From assembly GCA_032229975.1 (NCBI GenBank), contig JAVXVG010000008.1:124001-188000 (forward strand): 64,000 nt of DNA. The letters are read 5' to 3'. The translations under genes and the position numbers were made by a program. The notes under the pieces were generated by a model. The model was not told where the DNA came from. It saw only the letters and a list, made by a program, of their open reading frames with translations, and ran no database searches. This document shows positions 6,801-16,357 of the stretch, in pieces. This DNA is from JAIVGV01 sp032229975. GTDB taxonomy: Bacteria; Acidobacteriota; Blastocatellia; Pyrinomonadales; Pyrinomonadaceae. Numbering within the stretch: the stretch's first letter is position 1; each line of letters starts with the position of its first letter.

Positions 6801-9493
6801 TCGCTAAACGCCTCCAGCGTCTGCCCCAGCATCCGTGTTCGTTGCGCGATGTCGGCAAGACGTTGCCGCAACTCCTCGACCTTCTCTGCGGGCGCGCGCT
6901 CGACAAAGTTTTGATTGGAGAGTTGCCCTTCTAGCCGCGTCGCTTCCTTCTCCAACTTCTCGCGCTCATTCCGCAAACGCTCGCGCTCCTTCGCAAAATC
7001 GATCAAGCCTTCGAGCGGCACGGCCACCTCCGCCCCGCCCGCGAGCACTGCACGAGCCGAAGCGCGCGGCGCGTCGAATGACTCACTAATCAAGATGTCC
7101 GATGCGCGCACGAGCCGTGCGATCTGCTGCGCGCCCGACTCGAAGACCGCGCGCGCCGCACGATCAGGCGCGGCGACGAGGAGTCGCACCTGCTCGCCCG
7201 GCTTGATGTTCATCTCCGAACGGATGTTTCGCACGCGCGAGACGAGTTCGATGATCGACGCGATGTCGCTTTCAGCGCGCTCATCGATCAACTCCTCGCG
7301 CGACTGCGGGTAAGCCGCGAGCATGACGGTCGGTACGGCGTCTTTATACGCAGCGTGCAATAGCTGTGAGCCGACGCCGGGAAGTTTCTGCCACAACTCT
7401 TCCGTGATGAAAGGCATGAATGGATGAAGGAGTCGCAACGCCTGTTCAAGCACGGTGAGCACGCGGCTGCGCGCGGCGTCGCGTGCTTCGCCCGGCTCGG
7501 TCGCGGTCACGTCGGCCTTCGTGAGTTCGATGTACCAGTCGCAGAAGTCGTCCCAGAAGAAATGATAGAGGGCCTGCACGGCGGCGTGAAACTCGTAAGC
7601 CTCGATTGACCGACTCACATCGCGCACAGCCTTCTGCAAACGCGACATGATCCAACGGTCGTGCAGCGTCCACGTCTGCGCGTCGCCTGCAAAACCTTTG
7701 CCGACCTCTGCGCCCTCGGAGTTCAAGAGACAGAAGCGCGCAGCGTTCCAGATTTTGTTGGCGAAGTTGCGATAGGCTTCGACCTGCGAATCGTTCCAAC
7801 GCGTGTCGGTTGTGCCGATTGAAGCGAGTACGATGCGCGTGGCATCGACGCCGTACTTGTCGAAAACTTCGAGTGGATCGACGCCGTTGCCCTTCGACTT
7901 CGACATACGCTGCCCGTGCTTGTCGAAGATCGTGCCCGTGATGAACACGTCCTTGAAAGCCTTATCATTCGCGAACTCAAGGCCCGTCATCATCATGCGC
8001 GCCACCCAGAGGAAGATGATATCGCGCGCCGTGACCAGCACGTCGGTCGGGTAGAAGGTTTTGAGATCGTCTGTTTCATCGGGCCACCCCAGAGTCGAGA
8101 TGGGCCAGAGCGCGGACGAGAACCAAGTGTCGAGCACGTCCGGGTCTTGCGTCAGTTTGTCCGTGCCCGCTAGTTTGCGCGCGTCCTCTTCCGAACGTGC
8201 GACGAAGATGTTGCCAGCTTCGTCGTACCAAGCAGGGATGCGGTGGCCCCACCAGAGCTGGCGCGAGAGCGTCCAGTCGTACAAGCCTTCGAGCCAGTTG
8301 GTATAGACCTTCTCGTAAGGATTTTCGGGGACGAAGCGCGGCTCGTGCCGTTCGCGCATCAGTTCGAGCGGCCTTTCTCCGAACGCTGACTGCTTCAAGA
8401 ACCACTGCACGGATAAGAGCGGCTCGATGACTGTGCGGCAGCGACCGCACTGCGAGATCGAGAACTCGTAGTCGGCGATCTTCTCAAGCAGTCCGAGTTC
8501 TTCAAACTTCGCGACGACTTTCTCGCGCGCCTCATAACGATCAAGCGACTCAAACTCTGCGCCCGCATCCGCACTCATGCGTGCTTGGCTGTCGATGACT
8601 TTGATCATCGGCAGATTGTGGCGCAAGCCCATCGCGTGATCGTTTTGATCATGCGCGGGCGTGACCTTGACCGCGCCCGTGCCGAATGTTGGATCAACGA
8701 AATCATCTGCGACGATTGGAATCTCGCGATTGACGAGCGGTAAAAGGATCGTCGCGCCAACGAGATCGATGTAGCGTTCGTCTGTCGGGTTCACAGCGAC
8801 GGCGGTGTCGCCGAGCATCGTCTCCGGTCGCGTGGTCGCGACGGTCACTCGTCGGTCGCTACCTTTGATCGGATATTGCAGGTAGTAAAGTTTGCCGTCC
8901 TTCTTCTCGACCTTCTCCACTTCGAGATCAGAGAGCGCGGTTTGATCTTTCGGACACCAGTTGATCAGGCCCTCGCCGCGATATATCCAACCCTTCTCGT
9001 ACATCCTCACGAAGAACTCGCGCACGGCGCGCGTCAATCCCTCGTCCATCGTGAAACGCTCGCGCGACCAATCAACGCTTGCGCCTTCGCGTCGCATCTG
9101 CCTTTGAATCTCGCCGCCGTACTTCTCTTTCCACTGCCAGACGCGCTCTAAAAATTTCTCTCGACCGATGTCGTGGCGCGTCAGGTTCTCGTCCCTGCGG
9201 AGTTGCTTCTCGACCTGTATCTGCGTCGAGATGCCCGCGTGATCCGTGCCCGGCAGCCAGAGCGTGCGATAGCCGCGCATACGATGATAGCGCGTGAGCA
9301 CGTCCATGACGGTGTGCTGAAGCGCGTGCCCCATGTGCAAAGAGCCCGTGACGTTCGGCGGCGGGATGACGATTGAATAGACGGGAGCGTGCGGGTCTCT
9401 ATTAATCTCTGGCGCGAAGAAACCTTGCGCTTCCCAACGCGCGTAGTGCTGCTCCTCTGCGAGCTTCGGATCGTAAGCCTTCGGAATTTCCAT
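6797..9493 (-). CDS. valS: Valyl-tRNA synthetase
   Basis: 898 residues, class I synthetase charging tRNA-Val. The HIGH-type motif is HMGH at residues 53-56 (PPNVTGSLHMGHALQ) and the KMSKS-type loop is RMSKSKGNGVDPLEV. The editing domain includes TRPETMLGDTAVAVNP, and WWGHRIPAWY is the conserved catalytic-domain block. The C-terminus has an anticodon domain and a final coiled-coil arm (KERERLRNEREKLEKEATRLEGQL...), characteristic of ValS. It is the first gene of a valS-nadC unit. A TACAAT that could be its -10 lies on the minus strand at 9560-9565; the -35 is weak. Confidence 0.98.
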   Translation of the reverse strand: MEIPKAYDPKLAEEQHYARWEAQGFFAPEINRDPHAPVYSIVIPPPNVTGSLHMGHALQHTVMDVLTRYHRMRGYRTLWLPGTDHAGISTQIQVEKQLRRDENLTRHDIGREKFLERVWQWKEKYGGEIQRQMRREGASVDWSRERFTMDEGLTRAVREFFVRMYEKGWIYRGEGLINWCPKDQTALSDLEVEKVEKKDGKLYYLQYPIKGSDRRVTVATTRPETMLGDTAVAVNPTDERYIDLVGATILLPLVNREIPIVADDFVDPTFGTGAVKVTPAHDQNDHAMGLRHNLPMIKVIDSQARMSADAGAEFESLDRYEAREKVVAKFEELGLLEKIADYEFSISQCGRCRTVIEPLLSVQWFLKQSAFGERPLELMRERHEPRFVPENPYEKVYTNWLEGLYDWTLSRQLWWGHRIPAWYDEAGNIFVARSEEDARKLAGTDKLTQDPDVLDTWFSSALWPISTLGWPDETDDLKTFYPTDVLVTARDIIFLWVARMMMTGLEFANDKAFKDVFITGTIFDKHGQRMSKSKGNGVDPLEVFDKYGVDATRIVLASIGTTDTRWNDSQVEAYRNFANKIWNAARFCLLNSEGAEVGKGFAGDAQTWTLHDRWIMSRLQKAVRDVSRSIEAYEFHAAVQALYHFFWDDFCDWYIELTKADVTATEPGEARDAARSRVLTVLEQALRLLHPFMPFITEELWQKLPGVGSQLLHAAYKDAVPTVMLAAYPQSREELIDERAESDIASIIELVSRVRNIRSEMNIKPGEQVRLLVAAPDRAARAVFESGAQQIARLVRASDILISESFDAPRASARAVLAGGAEVAVPLEGLIDFAKERERLRNEREKLEKEATRLEGQLSNQNFVERAPAEKVEELRQRLADIAQRTRMLGQTLEAFSE

Positions 9494-9648
9494 GAGTCAT
9501 CGGCGATCAGTCCGGTCGCCAGTCGCTTAAACCTTTTTAGTGAATGTGTGCTCGCCATCATTGTAAAGCAATCGCGTGCGCCTTTCATCCCGCGACCACC
9601 GACTTAGTCGCCGAGATGACAAGTGCGCGCCAACCAATAACGACTGTT

Positions 9649-10788
9649 TCAAGGGACGTGCGCGGCGGGCTGTTCGACGGAGCGCGACGTGCGTGTGAAG
9701 ATTTTTCCTTCGAGACGTTGACGTGTGGCGAGGGCCGGACGCTCGATCAAGTAGTAAGAGGCGAGCGCGCAAAGCGCGACCAGAAGTAGATTGACGGGGA
9801 AGCGCGTTATCGCCGCGTCCGACGCTTTGTCGAGAAACAGTTGCTGCCAGAGGTAGATCGAATAACTCATGACGCCGAGGAAGACGAGCGGACGTGCGTT
9901 GAGCACGCGCCCGACGCGCCCTTCGCAGTTTGTGACGCACCAATCGACGCAAAGCGCGATGCCGACGTTCATGATCGTGAAGCCGAAGAAGATGTACAGG
10001 CGTGGCCGGTCGTAGAGCGCGCTGGCGAGCAGCACGCAGAAGGGCACGAGCAGAAACCAGCGCGAGTTGAGCACACGCAAATAGATCGGTTGAGCTTTGA
10101 GCCAGTCGCGCGCGCCCGCGAGCAGGCAACCGACGGCGATAGAGTCAGCGACGGTCTCGAACGTGTGCCCAATGGGATATTGACGGTCGTGATAGTAGAT
10201 CAAGAGCCGTAGCAGAGGGCTGACGAGCACGAAGGCGAGCGCGCCGTAGAGTCCGCGTCGCCGGCCGGCCAGCACGAGCACGGCGGGCCATAACAGGTAG
10301 AACTGCTCCTCGACCGAGAGCGACCACGTGTGACCGACATACCAAGAACGTTCCGGGTAGTAGTTCGACGTGTAGGTGACGGCGTGCAGCACGTCGTGCG
10401 GCGCGAGCGCGAGCCAGCTTGCGGCTTGCAGCAGGACGAGCACGAGGATAAGCACGTAGTAGGGCGGGAAGATGCGCAGCGTGCGCCGAAAGTAGAACTT
10501 GCCGAGGTGCACGCGCCCCGTCTTGTTCAGTTCTTGTAGGAGAAGATTGGTGATGAGAAAGCCTGAGATGACGAAGAAGACGCGGACGCCCAGATGGCCC
10601 AACTCGAAGAAGTCCGTGATGCGCGCGGGCAGGATGAAGTTTCTCGTCCCGCCCAAGTGGCTGAGCAGCACGAGCATGATCGAGACAGCGCGCAGCCCAT
10701 CGAGCGAAGGGATGTAGCGTCGCGCCTCGACGCGCGCGCCGCGCATCTCCGGCCCAAGTTGAGTGTCGCCTGACTTCGAGACTTCCAT
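9649..10788 (-). CDS. Acyltransferase 3 (OafA/YrhL-like) membrane protein
   Basis: 379 residues with about ten hydrophobic segments. RRYIPSLDGLRAVSIMLVLLSHLGG and LGHLGVRVFFVISGFLITNLLLQE are the defining acyltransferase-3 blocks; the family His in the SH position is present (LSHLG). YRTLRIFPPYY and HTWSLSVEEQFYLLWPAVL also match. Such proteins transfer acetyl or other acyl groups onto cell-surface sugars in the inner membrane. There are no surrounding polysaccharide genes. The C-terminal tail from about residue 350 is basic and cytoplasmic. Confidence 0.9.
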   Translation of the reverse strand: MEVSKSGDTQLGPEMRGARVEARRYIPSLDGLRAVSIMLVLLSHLGGTRNFILPARITDFFELGHLGVRVFFVISGFLITNLLLQELNKTGRVHLGKFYFRRTLRIFPPYYVLILVLVLLQAASWLALAPHDVLHAVTYTSNYYPERSWYVGHTWSLSVEEQFYLLWPAVLVLAGRRRGLYGALAFVLVSPLLRLLIYYHDRQYPIGHTFETVADSIAVGCLLAGARDWLKAQPIYLRVLNSRWFLLVPFCVLLASALYDRPRLYIFFGFTIMNVGIALCVDWCVTNCEGRVGRVLNARPLVFLGVMSYSIYLWQQLFLDKASDAAITRFPVNLLLVALCALASYYLIERPALATRQRLEGKIFTRTSRSVEQPAAHVP

Positions 10789-10906
10789 CCGCGCTCAAGT
10801 ATAGAAAAGGCTCATGCCAAAGTAAAAAATGTGGGACGGAAGATATAGTCGGCTGAGTGCGACGCGCGAATCGACGCTCTCATCGCGTCGCCATTCGGCC
10901 TCATTA

Positions 10907-11686
10907 TTACTCTGCCGCGTCAACCTCGACGGCGTCCGTGTGGCCCTCGTATCGCTTGCGCCTTTGTGAGCTGCGGACGATGCCGTGGATGGTGAGGAGG
11001 GGCGCGAGGAGCATATAGACCACACCGGATTGCGCGGCGTGGCGCGGGCTTGAACTGAAGACGACGATGGCGGCGGAGAGCAAGCCGACGAAGACGCTCG
11101 CGCAGTTCGATTGAAACTCCGTCCACGTGTCGAACACTTCAACGCGGGTCAGTTCGAGTTGCGCGCGCTTCCGGTAGGCGTGCAGGTAGAGCAGGACGAA
11201 GACGAGGAAGACCGCGACGTAGCCCGCGTCGAAGACGAGCATCAACTGGCCCCACTGGCCTTCGCGCAGCGCGGGCACGGTCTCGCCGTTCGGGAGATGC
11301 ACCATGATGCCGCGCCCGGTGAAGGCGTTGATGAGAGTCGTCCACAGGAACTTGAGCGGATAGACGTAGAAGAGTACGACGAAGAGCAACGCGCCGTTGA
11401 GCACGTTGGTGAGCGTGTCTTGCAGCGCGTAGCGACGGAAGAAGATGTACTGTTGATACCAGACGAGGAAGAGCATCGCGAAGCTGACGGCGAAGGGGAT
11501 GAAGCCGCCCATCGCTTGCCACAACTCGTCGAACGTGCGCGGCACTTCGAGCGAGACGACTAGAAGCGTGACGGCGAAGGCGAAGACCGCATCGCTCAGA
11601 GCTTCGACGCGGGCCACCTCATGTCCACGCCAGCGAAACTTGTCGCCCACGCCCACGCCGCGCTCGATCAGCTTCTCTCTAATCAT
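10907..11686 (-). CDS. TMEM175-family (DUF1211) putative potassium channel
   Basis: 259 residues. VARVEALSDAVFAFAVTLLVVSLEVP is a clear version of the R-x4-SDxVFA-x-A-TLLV signature of DUF1211/TMEM175, whose bacterial members are six-helix single-repeat subunits that tetramerise into K+-permeable channels. The usual FSDG reads LSDA here. Helices continue through FIPFAVSFAMLFLVWYQQYIFF, VLNGALLFVVLFYVYPLKFL, VAVFLVFVLLYLHAY, CASVFVGLLSAAIVVF and MLLAPLLTIHGIV, followed by a short charged C-terminus. Family assignment is firm; ion selectivity is not testable here. Confidence 0.86.
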   Translation of the reverse strand: MIREKLIERGVGVGDKFRWRGHEVARVEALSDAVFAFAVTLLVVSLEVPRTFDELWQAMGGFIPFAVSFAMLFLVWYQQYIFFRRYALQDTLTNVLNGALLFVVLFYVYPLKFLWTTLINAFTGRGIMVHLPNGETVPALREGQWGQLMLVFDAGYVAVFLVFVLLYLHAYRKRAQLELTRVEVFDTWTEFQSNCASVFVGLLSAAIVVFSSSPRHAAQSGVVYMLLAPLLTIHGIVRSSQRRKRYEGHTDAVEVDAAE

Positions 11687-11803
11687 CTCGGCAGGTCTCC
11701 GTTAATTATCCGTCGTTGAGAACGCGAGATTAGAACATGAGTGCGCGGGGCTGTGCAAAGTTAGTAGTATCTAGTGCGCGCGGTTTTGCAAAGGGAGCGA
11801 GTC

Positions 11804-13204
11804 GTGTTATCAAAGGCGTTCATGTCGGGCAAGGAGATCGAACAGCAAGAAGCGGGTGAGCAGAAGGCCACGGGCGGCGGCGGGGCGTTTCGCGCGCTCG
11901 CGCATCGCAACTTCCGTCTGTTCTGGGTGGGCGCGTTTCTGTCGAACACTGGGACGTGGATGCAGGCGATGCCGCAGGGTTGGCTCGTGCTGAATTTGTC
12001 GAACTCCGCCTTCTGGCTCGGCTTCGACGGCTTCGCCGCCACCGCGCCCGCGATTCTGTTGACGCCGCTCGGCGGCGTCTTCGCAGACCTGCTCGACCGC
12101 AAGCGTCTGCTCGTCGTCTCGCAGATCGTGGCGGGCGCGACCGCGCTCGTGCTCGCGTTTTTGATCTGGGCGCAACTGATCCACTTCTGGATGATCATCA
12201 TCGCCTCGTTCATCACGGGCTCGTGCTTCGCGCTCGCGTCGCCTTCGTATCAAGCGATCACGATTGATCTCGTCGGTCGGCGCGATCTCTCAAACGCCAT
12301 CGCCTTGAACTCCGTGCAGTTCCAACTCTCGCGCGTGCTGGGGCCCATGCTGGCCGGTCTCACCATCAAACCGTTCGGCTTCGCCGGATGCTTTCTCATC
12401 AACGGGCTCTCCTACGTCGCCATCGTCACCGCGCTCTCGCTCGTCCGCATTCCGAAACGCGGGCACACCGCACAACCTATTGAAGAACGCGCGGGCACGG
12501 TCGTTGTGAAGGACGAACCGGCAAGTGAGACTGCGAACACAGTCGCCAGCGCGGCGACTGAAGTTGCGACGAACGCGCCGCGTGCGCGCGTTGATCGTCA
12601 TGCCGTGTGGCGCGATCTCAAAGAGGGCTTTCGCTACGTGCTCAAACGCCCGCGCGTCTTCGCGTTGCTCTCGCTCTCTGCTGTGACGAGTCTCTTCGGC
12701 GCGCCTTACATGACGATGCTGCCCTTGTTCGCGCGCGACGTGTTCGGGTTCGACGCCTCCGGGCTCTCGCTCCTGATGGGTGTGGGCGGCGCGGGCGCGT
12801 TCTGCGGCGCAGTGATGCTCACGCTCATGGGCGACGTGCGACGCAAGGGCCTGTTCGTCATCGGCGGGACGTTCGTCTTCGGCGTCTGCATCGTCGGCTT
12901 CTCGCTCTCAAAGGTGCTGGCCCTCTCGCTCGTCTTCCTGTTTCTGATCGGCTTCGGAGTCGTCTCGTCCATCGCCGTCATCAATATGCTTTTGCAACAC
13001 CTCGTCACAGACGAGATGCGCGGGCGCGTGATGAGCATGTTCATGCTCTCGTTCTTCGGCGCGTTCCCCATCGGCAACTTCTTCGCAGGCATCTCTGCCG
13101 AACACTTCGGCGCGCCCGTTACGCTCGCTGCCGGCGGCGCAATCGTCGCACTCTTCGCCGCATCGGTGGCCCTGCGCAACCCTTCCTTGCGTGCGCTCGA
13201 CTAG
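11804..13204 (+). CDS. MFS transporter (MFS_3 / EntS-like exporter)
   Basis: About 466 residues with some twelve hydrophobic segments. AFRALAHRNFRLFWVGAFLSNTGTWMQAMPQGWLVLNLS is the typical start of the MFS_3 (DUF894) group, and GGVFADLLDRKRLLV is the first cytoplasmic-loop motif. NAIALNSVQFQLSRVLGPMLAGL is the TM5 signature. A long hydrophilic central loop (about 215-265) separates two halves. Start at GTG 11804 preferred: GGGAG lies about 7 nt upstream, whereas the frame's earlier GTG at 11774 has none. Probable drug, siderophore or metabolite efflux; substrate unknown. Confidence 0.88.
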   Translation: MLSKAFMSGKEIEQQEAGEQKATGGGGAFRALAHRNFRLFWVGAFLSNTGTWMQAMPQGWLVLNLSNSAFWLGFDGFAATAPAILLTPLGGVFADLLDRKRLLVVSQIVAGATALVLAFLIWAQLIHFWMIIIASFITGSCFALASPSYQAITIDLVGRRDLSNAIALNSVQFQLSRVLGPMLAGLTIKPFGFAGCFLINGLSYVAIVTALSLVRIPKRGHTAQPIEERAGTVVVKDEPASETANTVASAATEVATNAPRARVDRHAVWRDLKEGFRYVLKRPRVFALLSLSAVTSLFGAPYMTMLPLFARDVFGFDASGLSLLMGVGGAGAFCGAVMLTLMGDVRRKGLFVIGGTFVFGVCIVGFSLSKVLALSLVFLFLIGFGVVSSIAVINMLLQHLVTDEMRGRVMSMFMLSFFGAFPIGNFFAGISAEHFGAPVTLAAGGAIVALFAASVALRNPSLRALD

Positions 13205-13330
13205 ACGAAGAGACGGCCCGCCCGAACTTTCGCGCAAGAACTCTCCGCGCGCCGCGTTCTACCAGACAGAGCGGCGTGGTCATTCCTTCGCGAGCGCGCC
13301 CGCCAAAAATTCTTTGAGGAGTAGTCAACC

Positions 13331-15622
13331 ATGCGCAGAACACGCCACGTCGTCTTTGTCGTCCTTCAACTTTTACTCGTCGCCTTCGCCGCACAATCAA
13401 CGCGCGCGCAGGGCGTCATCGTGCCGCGACAGCGTCCGTGCCCGCCCAACGCGGAATGCGTGCAGCGGACTCTGCCGCGCTCTCTGCCGATCAGCTCGAT
13501 CAAGGTCGAGACGAAGATCGCGCAGCAGGTGGCGACGACGCACGTCGAGCAAGTCTTTCGCAACGATACCGACGCGGTGCTCGAAGGCACGTACTTCTTC
13601 CCCGTGCCGGAGACGGCTTCCGTTTCGGAGTTCGCGATCTGGGACGGCACGCGGCGTCTGGTCGGCGAGGTGCGCTCGCGTGAAGAAGCACGACGCATCT
13701 ACGACGAGATCGTGCGACGACAACGCGATCCGGGCCTTCTCGAATACGCGAGCAAGGACTTGTTTCAGGCGAGCATCTTTCCGATCCCGCCGCACTCGGA
13801 TAAGAAGTTGGAGCTGACCTACACGCAAGTCTTGCGCGCTGAATCGGGCACGGTCTCTTATCGCTACCCGCTCGGCACGGGCCACAATTTGACGAGCATC
13901 GGTCAAGTCTCAGGCACGGTCGAGATCGAAGGCAAAGAGCCTGTGCGCAACATCTACTCGCCGAGCCACGCGGTTGACGTGTCGCGCTCGAAGACGGACG
14001 AGCGACGCGCGCGTGTCTCATTCGAGTCGGCGGCGGGAAGAGAACCGGAGGACTTCCAACTCTTCTACACGCTCTCGGATGCGGACTTCGGAATGTCGCT
14101 CTTGACGCATCGCGAGCCGGGCAAAGACGGTTATTTCCTGTTGACGATCTCGCCGAAGGACAACTGGGCCGAGAGCGAGTATGCGTCGAAGGACATCGTC
14201 TTCGTGCTCGACACTTCGGGCTCGATGAACGAGGAAGGGAAGATGGAGAAGGCCCGCGCCGCGCTCCTCTTCGGCATACGAAGTCTTCGCGATGGGGATC
14301 GCTTCAACGTCATCTCGTTCGCGGGCGAGGAGCATTTGATGGAGGGCGGACTCATCGCGGCGGACGCGAGCGGTAGAGCACGCGGCGTTGATTTCGTCCA
14401 GAAACTTCGAGCCAACGGCGGCACGAATATCGACGGCGCGATGCTCGCCGCGCTCCGGCAGTTCGACAGAAATGATCGACCGAAGATGCTCGTCTTTCTC
14501 ACAGATGGATTGCCGACCGTTGGCGAGACCAATCCGCAGCGCATCATCGAGAACGCGCGGGCGCAACGACGAGAGGGCATGAGACTGTTCACCTTCGGCG
14601 TCGGCTACGACGTGAACACTGTGCTGCTCGACAAGCTGGCTTCCGAGAACGGCGGCACGTCCGATTACGTCGAGCCGAAGGAAGATTTGGAAGTTAAAGT
14701 TTCGAGCTTCTTCTCGAAGGTCAACTATCCGGTCTTGACCGATCTCTCAATCGACTGGGGCGGCGTTGACGCAGACCTGCTTTATCCGCGTCAACTTCCC
14801 GATCTCTTTCGCGGCGCGCAGGTCACCTTGATCGGCCGCTATCGCAACGCGAGCGATCTGAAAAACATCCGCCTGCGTCTCTCAGGCAAGACGAACAATC
14901 AATCGCGCAGCTTCGCCTACGAAAATTTGCGCTTCCCCTCGAACGCGGACGACAACGACTTCCTGCCGCGACTGTGGGCCACCCGTCGCGTCGGCTGGCT
15001 GATGGAGCAGATACGCACGAACGGCGAGCAGAAAGAGCTGCACGACGAGATCGTCGATCTCGGCACGCGCTATGGCATCGTCACGCCTTACACCTCTTAC
15101 CTCGCGCTCGAATCGAACAGCAATGAAGATGCGATGCTGATCACAAACGGCGCGCGTCGCGGTCGTGCGCCGAACACGATGATCGGCGGCATCGCGGGAG
15201 GCAATAGGCAGACGGCGAACTTGAGCACGATAGCTCCGCCGCCGCCCGCGCCGACGCCGATTCCGATGATCGCGCAGGACAAGAAGAACGCTCCCGCAGC
15301 AGCTCCGAAAGTTTCGGGCGCGGGTGCGGTGCACGAGAGCGTGGCGGTGACGAGGATGAAGGATGCCGACCGCGCAGAGTCGGAGGGGCGTTCGGGCGCG
15401 GTGCGAAACGTCGCGGGCAAGACCTTCTACCTGCGCGAGGGCGACGTGTGGACGGATGCGGAGTTCAAGGCAGACTCGAAGCTCACGGAAACCTCAGTGG
15501 CCTTCGGCACGGACGCTTACTTCGATCTCATCAAGCGCGAGCCGAAACTCGCAGACTACTTCTCGCTCGGCGAGCGCGTCGTCGTCGTCTTCAAAGGTCG
15601 CGTCTATCGCGTGACCAAGTGA
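13331..15622 (+). CDS. Secreted VIT and von Willebrand factor A domain protein
   Basis: 763 residues with a signal peptide (VVFVVLQLLLVAFAAQSTRA). Residues about 50-180 are a vault/inter-alpha-trypsin (VIT) domain (TTHVEQVFRNDTDAVLEGTYFFPVPETASVSEFAIWDG, then EEARRIYDEI). A VWA domain follows with the MIDAS motif DTSGSMNEEGKM near residue 294 and LVFLTDGLPTVGE. The C-terminal third has a Pro/Ala-rich linker and a final globular region (GKTFYLREGDVWTDAEF...). GAGGAG lies 9 nt upstream of the ATG. Proteins of this type are envelope-associated and metal-binding; a precise function is not known. Confidence 0.88.
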   Translation: MRRTRHVVFVVLQLLLVAFAAQSTRAQGVIVPRQRPCPPNAECVQRTLPRSLPISSIKVETKIAQQVATTHVEQVFRNDTDAVLEGTYFFPVPETASVSEFAIWDGTRRLVGEVRSREEARRIYDEIVRRQRDPGLLEYASKDLFQASIFPIPPHSDKKLELTYTQVLRAESGTVSYRYPLGTGHNLTSIGQVSGTVEIEGKEPVRNIYSPSHAVDVSRSKTDERRARVSFESAAGREPEDFQLFYTLSDADFGMSLLTHREPGKDGYFLLTISPKDNWAESEYASKDIVFVLDTSGSMNEEGKMEKARAALLFGIRSLRDGDRFNVISFAGEEHLMEGGLIAADASGRARGVDFVQKLRANGGTNIDGAMLAALRQFDRNDRPKMLVFLTDGLPTVGETNPQRIIENARAQRREGMRLFTFGVGYDVNTVLLDKLASENGGTSDYVEPKEDLEVKVSSFFSKVNYPVLTDLSIDWGGVDADLLYPRQLPDLFRGAQVTLIGRYRNASDLKNIRLRLSGKTNNQSRSFAYENLRFPSNADDNDFLPRLWATRRVGWLMEQIRTNGEQKELHDEIVDLGTRYGIVTPYTSYLALESNSNEDAMLITNGARRGRAPNTMIGGIAGGNRQTANLSTIAPPPPAPTPIPMIAQDKKNAPAAAPKVSGAGAVHESVAVTRMKDADRAESEGRSGAVRNVAGKTFYLREGDVWTDAEFKADSKLTETSVAFGTDAYFDLIKREPKLADYFSLGERVVVVFKGRVYRVTK

Positions 15623-15648
15623 AAGACGGAAGGCGAAAATGTAAATAG

Positions 15649-15688
15649 ACCTGCGGCGACGAGTTGAACTCAACTCGTCGCCGCAGGT
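15649..15688. terminator. Bidirectional terminator, perfect 19-bp hairpin
   Basis: Arms 15649-15667 and 15670-15688 are exactly complementary with a 2-nt loop, between the convergent VIT/VWA gene and the Sco gene. Confidence 0.75.
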
Positions 15689-15721
15689 GTGTGCGATTAC
15701 TGCCGACTGATCGCGCTCGCG

Positions 15722-16324
15722 TCAAGCACCCGCGTTCGGGGCTTGCATCCAGAGGACTGAGCGCGCGATCTGTTCGGGGTTGGCGAGCGCGGGGCAGGCA
15801 GCCCAACGATCTATCGACTCGTTGCCGAAGCGGACGAGTCCGATGTGCTGCGACACATCTTTATCGAACGTCGGGTTCGGATCGCGGAAGCCGAGCTTGC
15901 GGCGCAAGACTTCGATGTCGTCGCGCGCGCCCGTCAAGAACAGCCAGCCGGGTTTGACGCCGTGCATCTCGACGTACATCTTCAAATCTTCCGGCTTGTC
16001 CTCTTCGGGCTTGAGCGTGATCGAGTGCATGAAGATGTCGCGCCCGACACGCGCGCCGAGGAGCTTCTGCACGCGCACGAGGTTCGCCGTCATGCCGGGG
16101 CAGATGCCCGCACACTGCGCATACATGAAGTTGAAGAGGACGATCTTGTTGCCGTGCACGAGATCGTCGTAGAAGCGCACGCGCTTGCCTTCGTGCGTCA
16201 CGAGTTCGCAGTTCGGGAAGTAGCCCGCGCGCGCGCCTGTGGCGTGCGCCTTGTTGTCGTCCGACGCGCGGAGCGCGGCGGCGAAGGGAGCGGCGTGGCC
16301 GGTCAGCAAAGTTCTTCTGTCCAT
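15722..16324 (-). CDS. SCO1/SenC family copper-binding protein
   Basis: 200 residues with a short leader (RRTLLTGHAAPFAAAL). The thioredoxin-like Sco fold is recognisable: VRFYDDLVHGNKIVLFNFMYAQCAGICPGMTANL has the copper-binding C-x3-C (C71, C75), SITLKPEEDKPEDLKMYVEMHG follows the family D-P-x-D-T-P block, and the third ligand is His160 in SQHIGLVRFGN. The usual TFxYT before the Cys pair reads NFMYAQ. It is 33 nt downstream of a multicopper oxidase gene with its own AAGGAG site, so the pair is probably one unit in which Sco helps copper loading or redox. Membrane-anchored or exported. Confidence 0.87.
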   Translation of the reverse strand: MDRRTLLTGHAAPFAAALRASDDNKAHATGARAGYFPNCELVTHEGKRVRFYDDLVHGNKIVLFNFMYAQCAGICPGMTANLVRVQKLLGARVGRDIFMHSITLKPEEDKPEDLKMYVEMHGVKPGWLFLTGARDDIEVLRRKLGFRDPNPTFDKDVSQHIGLVRFGNESIDRWAACPALANPEQIARSVLWMQAPNAGA

Positions 16325-16357
16325 CGTTTCTATCTCCTTATCTCTCGTCGCCGCGCC